Below, piece by piece: positions 1 to 7,332 of a DNA stretch of 64,000 bases. Position numbers and translations under genes: made by a program. The stretch lies in NCBI GenBank assembly GCA_000403275.2, contig KE159598.1, positions 1,067,540-1,131,539 on the forward strand, read 5' to 3'. The notes beneath the pieces are model-generated. The model did no database searches, had not been told where the DNA came from, and worked only from the letters and a program-made list of their open reading frames with translations. How positions within the stretch are numbered: position 1 is the stretch's first letter; each line of letters begins with the position of its first letter. Source of the DNA: Lachnospiraceae bacterium 28-4 (GTDB lineage: Bacteria; Bacillota; Clostridia; Lachnospirales; Lachnospiraceae).

Positions 1-19
1 AATACCCAAATTAATGAAA
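1..19 (+). repeat. Left inverted repeat of the recombinase segment
   Basis: Positions 1-19 (AATACCCAAATTAATGAAA) are the exact reverse complement of 1483-1501. Position 20 no longer matches. The repeat may extend to the left beyond the window. Just inside it, CCTCCTT at 21-27 reads as a Shine-Dalgarno-like AAGGAGG on the minus strand, so a leftward gene may begin just outside the window. Confidence 0.85.
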
Positions 20-101
20 ACCTCCTTTTCCCTCCGCTCTTTTCCCGCATTTTGGGGATTGGAAACAGCATACATGGTTATCCGACGATCATTTTGACGG
101 C

Positions 102-1229
102 TTATCCATTCCTGTCTCCCTGATGCAAATAAGATCCAAACCGGTTCATCAGCATTTTCTTTTGCTGCACTGAGGAATGCACATAAAGCTCCATTGTCAG
201 CCTGATATCGCTGTGACCGAGTATTTCGCTCACGCTTTTTACATCAAACCCCTTCTCGATGCACCTGGAAGCGAAAACATGGCGGAGCATATGGAAGTTA
301 AAATGTTCCAGGCCGCATTCTTCCAAAATTTTCCGGAACTGGTATTGGACGGTGCGGGGATCCGCCCATAAATTCCTGCTCCCTCTGATAATATGTCTGG
401 AATCTTCCTGCCGGTGCTTTTCCAACAGAGGAAGGAGCATCGGGGAAATAGGAACCACGCGGACAGAGTCCGATGTTTTAGGCGTCTGGATCACCGTATG
501 CGTCTTATTTTTCCCACCGCCGTCCCCGCGGACTCTCTGGACATTGTTTCGGATATAAATAACGCCCTCTTTCAGATCAATATCCTTCCAGGTCAAGGCG
601 CACAGTTCTCCGATGCGGATGCCCGTATAAAGAGCGACCAGTATTCCGAAATCTGCATTTCTCCCGCTGTTTGCAATCAAATATTCTTCTAATTTGGACA
701 TCGCCTGTCCCCCCGGCAGGATCACCTGGCATTTTTTACTTTTTATTACCGGATTTGCAGGAACCGGTATGCCGTATCCATGCTTCTTTTTCATATGAAG
801 CAATATCCTTATAACGATAGAACAAATATAAGATAAATAATTCGCAGATAATCCGTTGTCCTGTTCTTTCAGCAACAGGGACACAAAACTTTCCATCGTC
901 TGCTGGTCGATGTTGTTGATTCTTGCATCCCCCAGCCAGGGGATCACATGTTTGTCCAGTATATAGCGGTATTCCCTGCAGGTAGTCGGCTTCCAGCAGA
1001 CTTTTTTTTCGTCGATCCAGACAGACGCCGCTTCCTCCAGTTTTGGCAGTCCCTTTCCTGTCTTCCAGGAGCAGCTCCTTGCTGTTTTCATCTTTTCCTT
1101 TGCCTCTTTATAGGTTTTCCCATAAATCGATAAATAGCTTCTTTTTCCGGGAATCGATGTCTCTTTCCAGATCCTCCCCTCCCATCTTCCATCCTTTCTC
1201 TTATAAATATTTTCTCCTCTTCTCGGCAT
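102..1229 (-). CDS. Tyrosine recombinase / site-specific integrase
   Basis: This is a 375-residue phage-type integrase that cuts and rejoins DNA at specific sites. The N-terminus (from MPRRGENIYKRKDGRW) resembles the arm-binding domain of Tn916/phage-type integrases. It is followed by a SAM-like core-binding domain (about residues 60-165) and the catalytic domain. Catalytic motifs are visible: the first Arg in YTGIRIGELCALTW, the HMLRH box, GHSD, and the nucleophile Tyr in MELYVHS near the C-terminus. The ATG follows a good ribosome site (AAGGAGAAAACAGT). The protein looks intact. No excisionase, transfer or phage genes sit beside it. Its position inside a perfect inverted repeat, divergent from the polysaccharide operon, suggests it flips that segment; substrate and direction control are inferred. 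Confidence 0.93.
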   Translation of the reverse strand: MPRRGENIYKRKDGRWEGRIWKETSIPGKRSYLSIYGKTYKEAKEKMKTARSCSWKTGKGLPKLEEAASVWIDEKKVCWKPTTCREYRYILDKHVIPWLGDARINNIDQQTMESFVSLLLKEQDNGLSANYLSYICSIVIRILLHMKKKHGYGIPVPANPVIKSKKCQVILPGGQAMSKLEEYLIANSGRNADFGILVALYTGIRIGELCALTWKDIDLKEGVIYIRNNVQRVRGDGGGKNKTHTVIQTPKTSDSVRVVPISPMLLPLLEKHRQEDSRHIIRGSRNLWADPRTVQYQFRKILEECGLEHFNFHMLRHVFASRCIEKGFDVKSVSEILGHSDIRLTMELYVHSSVQQKKMLMNRFGSYLHQGDRNG

Positions 1230-1323
1230 ACTGTTTTCTCCTTTCCTGGCTCTTCAGCTATCCGCCGACGACGGCGCTTTTGACGGCCTAAAAAAAATTT
1301 TTGCAGTTTTTACAACCGATAGT

Positions 1324-1352
1324 ATATAAAATATGTGTGATCATACGTCCAA
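1324..1352 (-). promoter_or_regulatory. Putative promoter of the recombinase gene
   Basis: On the minus strand TTGGAC (1347-1352) is followed after 17 bp by TTATAT (1324-1329), about 95 bp upstream of the recombinase ATG. The match is moderate. It lies inside the inverted-repeat segment, so the recombinase would keep its promoter in either orientation. Confidence 0.4.
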
Positions 1353-1420
1353 AAACAACATATTTTTGTTTTTTTACATCAAATGTCTGCGGCAAACAGA
1401 ACATATTTACAAAAATGCTA

Positions 1421-1449
1421 TTGATTTTTAAAATGAATTGTGATACTCT
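1421..1449 (+). promoter_or_regulatory. Putative outward promoter of the polysaccharide operon, inside the invertible segment
   Basis: TTGATT (1421-1426), a 17-bp spacer, then TACTCT (1444-1449) preceded by an extended -10 TG (1441-1442). The start of transcription would fall near 1456, still inside the right repeat boundary. The transcript would read through the repeat into the LCP gene. Inversion would point this promoter out of the left end and remove it from the operon. Confidence 0.5.
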
Positions 1450-1482
1450 AGATAAGAAATTTAAGCGAACGAATAAATACCC

Positions 1483-1501
1483 TTTCATTAATTTGGGTAT
1501 T
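1483..1501 (-). repeat. Right inverted repeat of the recombinase segment
   Basis: The sequence is the exact reverse complement of 1-19. It is also part of a locally symmetric site: AAATACCC (1475-1482), a 12-bp centre, GGGTATTT (1495-1502). Two inverted arms around a short centre are typical of a tyrosine-recombinase core site. The left copy keeps the outer arm and centre but has a different inner arm (ACCTCCTT). Confidence 0.85.
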
Positions 1502-1540
1502 TTGCGAAAAAAATATACATACACAACGGAGCCATAACAG

Positions 1541-2617
1541 GTGATTAGGAAAAAGGGAAAAAAGAAAAGGAGAATCGTAGCGGCTGTACTGCTGGGCATT
1601 GTCTTATATGCCGCCATCATGGGCATTGCTTTTGGAATGATCCGGGCGGCAGGCAAAAGAAGCTTAAGAGGGAATTCGGAAACCGCCCGTCCGGGAATGA
1701 TGCCGGTGAAAGCGGGAGAGGAATTGACACAGGAAGAGGAACAGCAGTGGCAGGAGGGCTGGGTAAAGTACCAGGGAAATCTTTATGCTTACAATGAAGA
1801 TATTTTAACCTTCCTGTTTATGGGAATCGATAAGGACAGCGGGGGGGAAAGAGTAACGGAGGGAACGGATGGCGGAAATGCAGATGCTTTGTTCCTTGCA
1901 GTGATGAATCCGAAAAAAAAGACGGTTCAAATCATCGGCATCAACCGCAATACGATGGCGGATGTGGATATCTATGATGAAAAAGGCAATTATTTAATGA
2001 CCAGCAAGGCGCAGATTACGGTGCAGCATGGTTTTGGCAACGGACTGGAAGAAAGCTGCGAATATCAGAAAAAAGCGGTATCCAGGCTGTTTTATGGGCT
2101 ACCGGTTCATGGCTATGCGGCCATTTATATGAGTGCTATTCCGACAATCAACGATGCGGTGGGCGGCGTGGATGTAAAAGTCATAGAGGATTTGACGGAG
2201 AAAGACAAATCGCTGGTAAAGGATGCGGAGGTACATCTTATGGGGGAAACGGCATTCTGGTATGTAAAATACAGGGATGCAAATATTTTTGGCTCCGCGG
2301 ATATGAGGCTGGAAAGGCAGAAGCAATATTTGAATGCGTTTGTGGCTGCAGCAAAGAATGCGTCAAAAAAAGATATCGGCGTGGTATTGGATCTTTACCG
2401 GGCAGTTGTTCCCATGATGGTCACGGATATTACGCTGGATGAGGTGGCATATTTGGCTCCTGCGGCGCTGGACTACCAGTTTGGCGGAGAAGGAAGTTTT
2501 TATATGCTGGAAGGGGAAACGGTGATGGGGGAAGAATTTGAAGAATTTTATCTGGATGAGGATGCGCTTTATGAAATGATACTGGAAATTTTTTATGAAC
2601 CGGTGGAACTGCAATGA
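1541..2617 (+). CDS. LCP (LytR-CpsA-Psr) family glycopolymer transferase
   Basis: LCP enzymes move finished polysaccharide or teichoic acid from undecaprenyl diphosphate to peptidoglycan or surface acceptors outside the membrane. The 358-residue protein has a Lys/Arg-rich cytosolic start, one membrane helix (about residues 11-34) and an extracellular LCP domain (about 88-300). That domain shows FLFMGIDKDSG, ADALFLAVMNPKK followed by IIGINRNTM (family Asp and Arg), NDAVGGVDV and YVKYRD. The start is GTG at 1541 after GGAG at about 1529. It is the first gene of the polysaccharide operon and the nearest target of the promoter in the upstream invertible segment. Family assignment is firm; the glycopolymer substrate is inferred from context. 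Confidence 0.9.
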   Translation: MIRKKGKKKRRIVAAVLLGIVLYAAIMGIAFGMIRAAGKRSLRGNSETARPGMMPVKAGEELTQEEEQQWQEGWVKYQGNLYAYNEDILTFLFMGIDKDSGGERVTEGTDGGNADALFLAVMNPKKKTVQIIGINRNTMADVDIYDEKGNYLMTSKAQITVQHGFGNGLEESCEYQKKAVSRLFYGLPVHGYAAIYMSAIPTINDAVGGVDVKVIEDLTEKDKSLVKDAEVHLMGETAFWYVKYRDANIFGSADMRLERQKQYLNAFVAAAKNASKKDIGVVLDLYRAVVPMMVTDITLDEVAYLAPAALDYQFGGEGSFYMLEGETVMGEEFEEFYLDEDALYEMILEIFYEPVELQ

Positions 2618-2647
2618 CCGGAAACAGCAGGAAGGACATGGGTACGG

Positions 2648-3448
2648 ATGAAGAAGAGGCTGGGAAACCATATATGGCAAAGGCGGGCGGTGCTTATCCT
2701 GGTCTGCCTGACGGCAGTCCTGGGGGCGGCCGGATGCGGACGGAAGGAAAATGGGGGAGATCAAAAGGAAACGGAAAAGGAGCAGATGAAGAGTCAGACG
2801 GAGCAGACGACAGGGCTTGCTTATGAAACGGCAAAGGATGGAAAAATTGATTTTGCTGCCCTGCAGAAAGAAAATCCTGATATTTTTGCATGGATCTACG
2901 TTCCTGGAACAGAGGTGGACTGCCCTGTCCTGCAAAGCCCTGTTTCCGATGATTTTTATAAAACCCATACGCCCGACGGCAAAGAAGGATCTATGGGCGC
3001 AGTTTATACGGAAATGCCTAATATGATGGATATGTGTGATTTCAATACGGTGATACATGGCAGGGACAGGGAGGACGGAAATCCCTTTATGGATCTGCAT
3101 CGTCTGGAAGACCCGGATTTTTTTGCAGAGCATGAAAAATTTTATATTTATCTGCCGGATAACGTATTAACTTATGAGATTTTTGCCGTCTATAACGATG
3201 AATGCAGCGATATTCTGCGGCGGTTTGACTATACCACTTATGCCGGCTGCCAGGCATATCTGGAGCAGGTGTATGCTTCCCGGGAAATGGGAAAACAGCT
3301 GCGGGAGGGCTGGGATGACCTGACCCCCTATCATTTCCTTGTTACTTTGAACGGCAGCATCCGGGAAACGGAGGAAAAACAATTTGTTGTAATCGGCGTC
3401 CTGACAGGAGATGCGGCAGGGAGGATCGACCGGGTCATCCTGGATTGA
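2648..3448 (+). CDS. Sortase-B-fold lipoprotein with degenerate active site
   Basis: The 266-residue protein has a lipoprotein signal with lipobox LGAAGC (Cys30), a charged linker, and a class-B sortase-like domain (about 70-255). The domain is recognised by IFAWIYVPGTEVDCPVLQ, FNTVIHG, DGNPFMDLHRL and FVVIGVL. True sortase B has YGH, TLSTC and an Arg shortly before the last strand. Here the His position is Arg139 (IHGRD), the Cys position is Ser237 (TLNGS), and the Arg position is Gln245. It is therefore probably not a transpeptidase; a structural or binding role at the membrane is inferred. Normal SrtB is not a lipoprotein. It lies between the LCP gene and a secreted-protein gene, probably co-transcribed. 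Start chosen after AGGAAGG. Confidence 0.75.
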   Translation: MKKRLGNHIWQRRAVLILVCLTAVLGAAGCGRKENGGDQKETEKEQMKSQTEQTTGLAYETAKDGKIDFAALQKENPDIFAWIYVPGTEVDCPVLQSPVSDDFYKTHTPDGKEGSMGAVYTEMPNMMDMCDFNTVIHGRDREDGNPFMDLHRLEDPDFFAEHEKFYIYLPDNVLTYEIFAVYNDECSDILRRFDYTTYAGCQAYLEQVYASREMGKQLREGWDDLTPYHFLVTLNGSIRETEEKQFVVIGVLTGDAAGRIDRVILD

Positions 3449-3458
3449 TGAGTAATCT

Positions 3459-3486
3459 TTGGTATTAGCATCTTAGATGTTAATAT
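3459..3486 (+). promoter_or_regulatory. Possible internal promoter for the secreted-protein gene
   Basis: TTGGTA (3459-3464), 16-bp spacer, TAATAT (3481-3486), 39 bp before a strong ribosome site and ATG. The spacer contains a small palindrome (CATCTTAGATG). If real, this gene and those downstream could be expressed independently of the invertible promoter. Confidence 0.35.
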
Positions 3487-3524
3487 AGACCACACTTAGG
3501 ATTGGGAAAGGAGGTACGGAACCT

Positions 3525-4091
3525 ATGAAAAAATGGATTGCATTATTATCAGCAGCAACGTTGTTTGCTTCTATGACAGTGTCTGCTGCCCCCAGCCCGT
3601 CAGCGGCGGCTGTAGTGGCTTCCAATGCGTATACAGCGGAGGGATTTGCGAATGCGGCAGACGGCCAGCTGGCAGCTGCACGTGGCTTATCTGCAGGTGA
3701 GTACTACAATAATGCTGTAGTGTCTGCGCCGGGCGTAGAAAACGCAATGCCGGTAGGACAGGGCGGCAAGATCATGATCAATGGCGTTGTCACGAATATG
3801 ACCGCATCCTTGGCGAAAGCAGACAAGGCAACGGCGGAGGGCGCGAAAGCCCAGGCCGGAGCGCTTGGGGGAACTTTGCTGAATGTAGTAAAAGTCAGCT
3901 TCCCCGGGGTGAACTACCATACAGCTACGATCAACTTTTACCTGAAAGGTCTTGCAAACGGCGCGAAAGTAGTCGTAAAGCAGCTGGTAAACGGTGTATG
4001 GGTTGATGTGGAAGTAGTGGAAGTAAGGGAAGACCATGTGGTACTGAACCTGACAAGCGCAGGTGCAGTGGCATTTGTACAGCTCCCCTAA
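3525..4091 (+). CDS. Small secreted protein of unknown function in the polysaccharide operon
   Basis: The 188-residue protein has a classic Sec signal peptide (MKKW, hydrophobic core, likely cleavage around TVSAA-PS near residue 22). It is followed by an Ala/Gly/Val-rich mature part with no cysteines and a C-terminal half predicted to be mostly beta (TINFYLKG, VVVKQLVNGVWVDVEVVEV). It has no cell-wall sorting signal and no recognised enzyme motif. The ribosome site is unusually strong (AAAGGAGGT), and a stable hairpin follows at 4144-4172. This suggests a protein made in greater amount than the transferases downstream. I do not recognise the family. Context suggests a surface or matrix protein exported with the polysaccharide, which is inference. 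Confidence 0.75.
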   Translation: MKKWIALLSAATLFASMTVSAAPSPSAAAVVASNAYTAEGFANAADGQLAAARGLSAGEYYNNAVVSAPGVENAMPVGQGGKIMINGVVTNMTASLAKADKATAEGAKAQAGALGGTLLNVVKVSFPGVNYHTATINFYLKGLANGAKVVVKQLVNGVWVDVEVVEVREDHVVLNLTSAGAVAFVQLP

Positions 4092-4143
4092 AAACAGAAA
4101 ACAGTTGAAGCGTTAAGAGTTGTAAAAACCGAGTGTGGGGCTT

Positions 4144-4172
4144 GGTACAGCCGTGCTATGGGCGGCTGTACC
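4144..4172 (+). terminator. Stem-loop between secreted-protein gene and glycosyltransferase genes (attenuator-like)
   Basis: GGTACAGCCG (4144-4153) pairs perfectly with CGGCTGTACC (4163-4172) around a 9-nt loop. Only TTTATC follows, so it is a weak terminator at best. It could be a partial terminator or an RNA stabiliser setting the ratio of secreted protein to transferases. Confidence 0.6.
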
Positions 4173-4200
4173 TTTATCAACAGGCAGAGGAGAAAAGAAA

Positions 4201-4887
4201 ATGGATTCATTGACAAGAGACGTGGAGAAGATATTTAACGCGAGCAGGGAGATGGGCTATCAGGAAATATATGATGAGAAAACAATGGCTTTTAAGGTGC
4301 TGAAGAGGCTGTTTGATATTACGGCATCGTCCTTCGCCCTGCTTATATTATCTCCGGTTTTTCTGCTTACTGCCATAGCTATTCTACTGGAAGACGGAGG
4401 GCCGGTTTTTTTCATACAGCCCAGAGCCGGAAAGGGCATGAAACCCTTTCGGATGTACAAGTTCAGGAGCATGTTTAAAAATGCGGATCAACTGTTTGCA
4501 CAGCTCCAGGAAAAAAATGAACAGTCCGGCCATGCCTTTAAAATTAAAGATGATCCACGTATTACAAAGGTGGGGAAGATAATAAGAAAGTATAGCATCG
4601 ATGAGCTGCCACAGCTGATCAATATCCTGAAGGGGGATATGAGTATTGTGGGGCCAAGGCCAATCCTGACTTTTCAGATGGAAGAATGTAACGTTTATCA
4701 GAAACAGCGTTTAATTGTAAGGCCGGGACTTACCTGTTACTGGCAGATTGGCGGCAGGGCGGATATCCAATGGGAGGAATGGGTAGAGCTGGATTTGAAA
4801 TATATAAAGGATATGGGGATTGGAACGGATCTGGTTATTATCTTGAAGACAATACCCGTGGTGCTAAGGGGAGACGGGGCATATTGA
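4201..4887 (+). CDS. Undecaprenyl-phosphate sugar-1-phosphate transferase (initiating transferase)
   Basis: This enzyme starts each polysaccharide repeat by moving a sugar-1-phosphate from a nucleotide sugar to undecaprenyl phosphate at the inner membrane face. Features of the 228-residue protein are KRLFDI, one hydrophobic segment (about residues 30-52), the catalytic block FFIQPRAGKGMKPFRMYKFR, SIDELPQLINILKGDMS and VGPRP, all typical of the WbaP/WecA-independent bacterial sugar transferase family. It lacks the long N-terminal membrane part of full WbaP. ATG 4201 after GAGGAGAAAAG is chosen; the longer reading from GTG 4135 would pass through the hairpin at 4144-4172. The sugar cannot be told from sequence. 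Confidence 0.92.
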   Translation: MDSLTRDVEKIFNASREMGYQEIYDEKTMAFKVLKRLFDITASSFALLILSPVFLLTAIAILLEDGGPVFFIQPRAGKGMKPFRMYKFRSMFKNADQLFAQLQEKNEQSGHAFKIKDDPRITKVGKIIRKYSIDELPQLINILKGDMSIVGPRPILTFQMEECNVYQKQRLIVRPGLTCYWQIGGRADIQWEEWVELDLKYIKDMGIGTDLVIILKTIPVVLRGDGAY

Positions 4888-4927
4888 AAGCGCATATGAG
4901 GCAATGTAGAAGGGGCCTTAAGGAGCT

Positions 4928-6115
4928 ATGGAATTGAAACGGATGAAAAGAAATTATTTTATATATATTTTTATATTCTGGTATATGGCAAAGATTATAT
5001 GCAGTACTACGTTTGAAACAATTGGAGGGATTCCGGTCGATACCGTAAGCAGCATGATCAATTATCTCGTGCTGGTTCTTCTGGTTATCCAGATGGTTTT
5101 TTTTCAAAGTTATGGTCAAAAGGAGTTCGTTATCATTGCGGTAGTATCCATTCCTTTTCTTATTACTGCGGCCGTATCAAGAAGCTTTTCTCTGTTGTCG
5201 GGGTGGATGTTCGTTGTAGCGGCAAAAGATACCAGTTTTGAAAAAATCATAAAAGCGGTGTATAGAGCTTTGCTCTTTACCATTTTTCTTGTTTTTGTTT
5301 TATATTCCTGCAATATTCTGGAAGACTATACGATGGTAAGGGGCGGCGCGATCAGGCATTCCCTGGGTTTTTCCCATCCGAACCAGCTTGGTGTCAGGAT
5401 GTTCCAGTTGATTGCCTGTCATTGTTATCTGCACCGCCACAAAATGAGGGCGGTGGATTATGGCATCGCGGCCGCGGCCGCAGCATTCGTATATGTTGTG
5501 CCTAATTCACAGTCTTCCTGCATGTGTATAGTGGTTCTGGCGTTGTTGCTGGCCATCGGCCGCTTGCTGGAAAAATATAAGGAAGGCATGCTTTCTTTTT
5601 GCGGGAAGGGACTGACAGCTGCGGCAGCATTATTCAATATTCTAAGCGTTCTGTTGTCTGTGATAGATGTAAAGAGCCATGATGTTTTACGGCAGATCGA
5701 TGTGTGGATGTCCTACCGTTTTTCCCATAGTTTTGAAGTTCTTCAAGTATATGGCATTCCTCTATGGGGGCAGAAAGTATTTTTGATGGAGGAAGAAAGA
5801 CAAAAAATGGGGATGATGGATGGGGCGGGGCGGTTATATCTGGACAATGCCTATATGTCGCTTTTTATAAAATATGGCATAGTATCTTATCTTATTTTTT
5901 CTGTTGCTTATTTGGTGCTAATGAATGATTGCAGAAAGAAAAAGAGATATTTCACCGTCAGCATTTTGTTTGTATATGCTTTATATGGGATTATGGAAAA
6001 TGCTGTGTTTATGATGAGCCATAATATTTTTCTTCTGGCGTTTGCCGGTATGATGTACGAAAGGCTATCCAGGATAAAGGATAAGAAATTATGCCTGAAA
6101 ATACAGAGGCAGTAA
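4928..6115 (+). CDS. Polytopic membrane protein, probable polysaccharide polymerase (Wzy-like)
   Basis: The 395-residue protein has about ten hydrophobic segments and few conserved motifs, as is usual for Wzy polymerases. The neighbourhood (initiating transferase, flippase, glycosyltransferases) lacks any other polymerase candidate. A larger loop around residues 255-310 carries a motif (RFSHSFEVLQ, LYLDNAYMSLFIKYG) resembling the C-terminal region of Wzy/O-antigen-polymerase-like proteins. The likely role is joining lipid-linked repeats at the outer membrane face. ATG 4928 sits only 2 nt after AAGGAG; TTG at 4934 or ATG at 4943 may be the real start. The function comes mainly from context. 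Confidence 0.7.
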   Translation: MELKRMKRNYFIYIFIFWYMAKIICSTTFETIGGIPVDTVSSMINYLVLVLLVIQMVFFQSYGQKEFVIIAVVSIPFLITAAVSRSFSLLSGWMFVVAAKDTSFEKIIKAVYRALLFTIFLVFVLYSCNILEDYTMVRGGAIRHSLGFSHPNQLGVRMFQLIACHCYLHRHKMRAVDYGIAAAAAAFVYVVPNSQSSCMCIVVLALLLAIGRLLEKYKEGMLSFCGKGLTAAAALFNILSVLLSVIDVKSHDVLRQIDVWMSYRFSHSFEVLQVYGIPLWGQKVFLMEEERQKMGMMDGAGRLYLDNAYMSLFIKYGIVSYLIFSVAYLVLMNDCRKKKRYFTVSILFVYALYGIMENAVFMMSHNIFLLAFAGMMYERLSRIKDKKLCLKIQRQ

Positions 6116-6151
6116 GGGTTTATAAATATTGTGCAAGAGAGAAAATGTGGG

Positions 6152-7285
6152 ATGAAGGATTTTATAAAGTACATAGGGATTTTTTTCATAAGAACAATCG
6201 TACGTTTTTTTTATATAGTACCGGTAAAAGCGGACAGGGTCATCATCAGCTGCTACCTGGGTACGCAATATGCGGGGAGTCCCAAGGTGATTTCCGAATA
6301 TATCAGAGAATGGGGAAAAGGAAAGTATGAAATTATCTGGGCTTTTAAAAATAAGGATGATTTTGCTTTCCTGAAAGACTGCGGAATAAAGACGGTAGGT
6401 TACTATTCGATGAAACGTCTGTTTCTGGAGGCAACAGCGAAATATTGCATTGATAATGCGGCAGGATGCTTCGGATGGTTTCCCTCCAGGAAGGGGCAGT
6501 ATCATATCGATACGTGGCATGGAGGCGGATGCTATAAAACAGACGGTATTCTGGAAAAGAGAGGAAAATTTGCCCTTAAGCGTCTATTATTTCATATCCA
6601 TGAAACAACCCACATGGTATCCAGCAGTTCTTTTTTTTCCAGGGAAACTTTAAGAAAGGCGTTATTATATCAAGGAAAGATCCTTGAAATCGGAATGCCC
6701 AGGAATGATATTCTGTTTGAGGCAGAAAAGCATGCCGGGATACGCCGGAAATTAGCGGCAATATATTGCCTGGATATGCAAAAAATATGGATTCTTTATG
6801 CTCCTACATGGAGGGAAGAGGGGGATGTCGGAAGCCCGGATGTGGAACGGATGAAGAAGGCGGTTGCTATTCGTTTTGGCAAGGAGGCTCTTTTTTTGAA
6901 AAGAACCCATAAATTTATGGAGGCTCATGCTGGACAGTCGGTGACGGACGTCACGGATTATACTGATATGCAGGATTTGCTGTGCGCCTGCGATATTCTG
7001 ATCACCGATTATTCTTCTTCCTTGTGGGATTTTTCATTTACTTTTAAGCCTTGCTTTATCTATGCGCCGGACGTGGAAATTTATTATCATAATCGGGGTT
7101 TTTACAGGGATATTTATACATGGGGCTTTCCGGTATGCAAAGACGATGAAGAGTTGTTTCACGCGATTGTCCGCTTTGACGGACAGGCACATAAGGAAAA
7201 TATGGAAAGACATCAAAAAGAACTTGGGTCTTTTGAAAAAGGGAATGCAACGGAATCTTTTTACCGCTACTTTTTTGCAAAATAA
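6152..7285 (+). CDS. CDP-polyol-phosphate transferase (TagB/TagF-like)
   Basis: The 377-residue protein is of the CDP-glycerol glycerophosphotransferase superfamily. These GT-B enzymes move glycerol-phosphate or a related alcohol-phosphate from its CDP donor to a lipid-linked glycan. Family signs are the N-terminal hydrophobic stretch, SCYLGTQYAGSPKVI, IDTWHGGG, ILYAPTWRE, and the conserved ITDYSSSLWDFSF near the C-terminus, followed by FIYAPD. ATG 6152 is chosen; an in-frame GTG at 6131 would add seven residues. It is followed by a fused cytidylyltransferase-type gene that may make its donor. It implies that the polymer carries phosphate-linked substituents or a teichoic-acid-like backbone. 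Confidence 0.87.
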   Translation: MKDFIKYIGIFFIRTIVRFFYIVPVKADRVIISCYLGTQYAGSPKVISEYIREWGKGKYEIIWAFKNKDDFAFLKDCGIKTVGYYSMKRLFLEATAKYCIDNAAGCFGWFPSRKGQYHIDTWHGGGCYKTDGILEKRGKFALKRLLFHIHETTHMVSSSSFFSRETLRKALLYQGKILEIGMPRNDILFEAEKHAGIRRKLAAIYCLDMQKIWILYAPTWREEGDVGSPDVERMKKAVAIRFGKEALFLKRTHKFMEAHAGQSVTDVTDYTDMQDLLCACDILITDYSSSLWDFSFTFKPCFIYAPDVEIYYHNRGFYRDIYTWGFPVCKDDEELFHAIVRFDGQAHKENMERHQKELGSFEKGNATESFYRYFFAK

Positions 7286-7332
7286 TCCTTTTTTATATAA
7301 ACAAAAACATGACAGAAACAGAGGGAATCCAT

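Larger units (their letters stand above)
1..1501. other. Candidate invertible DNA segment carrying its own tyrosine recombinase
   Basis: A perfect 19-bp inverted repeat (1-19 and 1483-1501) encloses a leftward tyrosine recombinase gene and a rightward promoter-like sequence at 1421-1449. The LCP gene that opens the polysaccharide operon starts 40 bp outside the right repeat. Inverted repeats around a recombinase gene and an outward promoter are the known architecture of phase-variable switches in gut bacteria. In the orientation given the promoter points into the operon, which would be ON. Inversion itself is inferred. The left repeat touches the window edge, so its full length is unknown. 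The alternative is a small mobile element with inverted ends. Confidence 0.6.

Noticed and set aside
79-101. Similar sequence at 79-101 and 1259-1287 (TATCCG, CGACG, TTTTGACGGC) as direct repeats for the recombinase
   Set aside because: The match is interrupted and unequal in length; it could be accessory-site remnants, but the support is too weak.
1841-1847. G7 runs in the LCP gene and at 9221-9227 as slippage sites
   Set aside because: Seven G is short for a contingency locus, and neither lies at an informative domain border; only the G9 run is reported.
2363-3133. Long open frame antisense to the LCP and sortase-like genes
   Set aside because: No ribosome site or family motifs; it overlaps two well-supported genes on the other strand.
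4135-4200. Upstream GTG start for the initiating sugar transferase
   Set aside because: The extra 22 codons run through the perfect hairpin at 4144-4172 and have no ribosome site; ATG 4201 has GAGGAGAAAAG and gives a normal family N-terminus.
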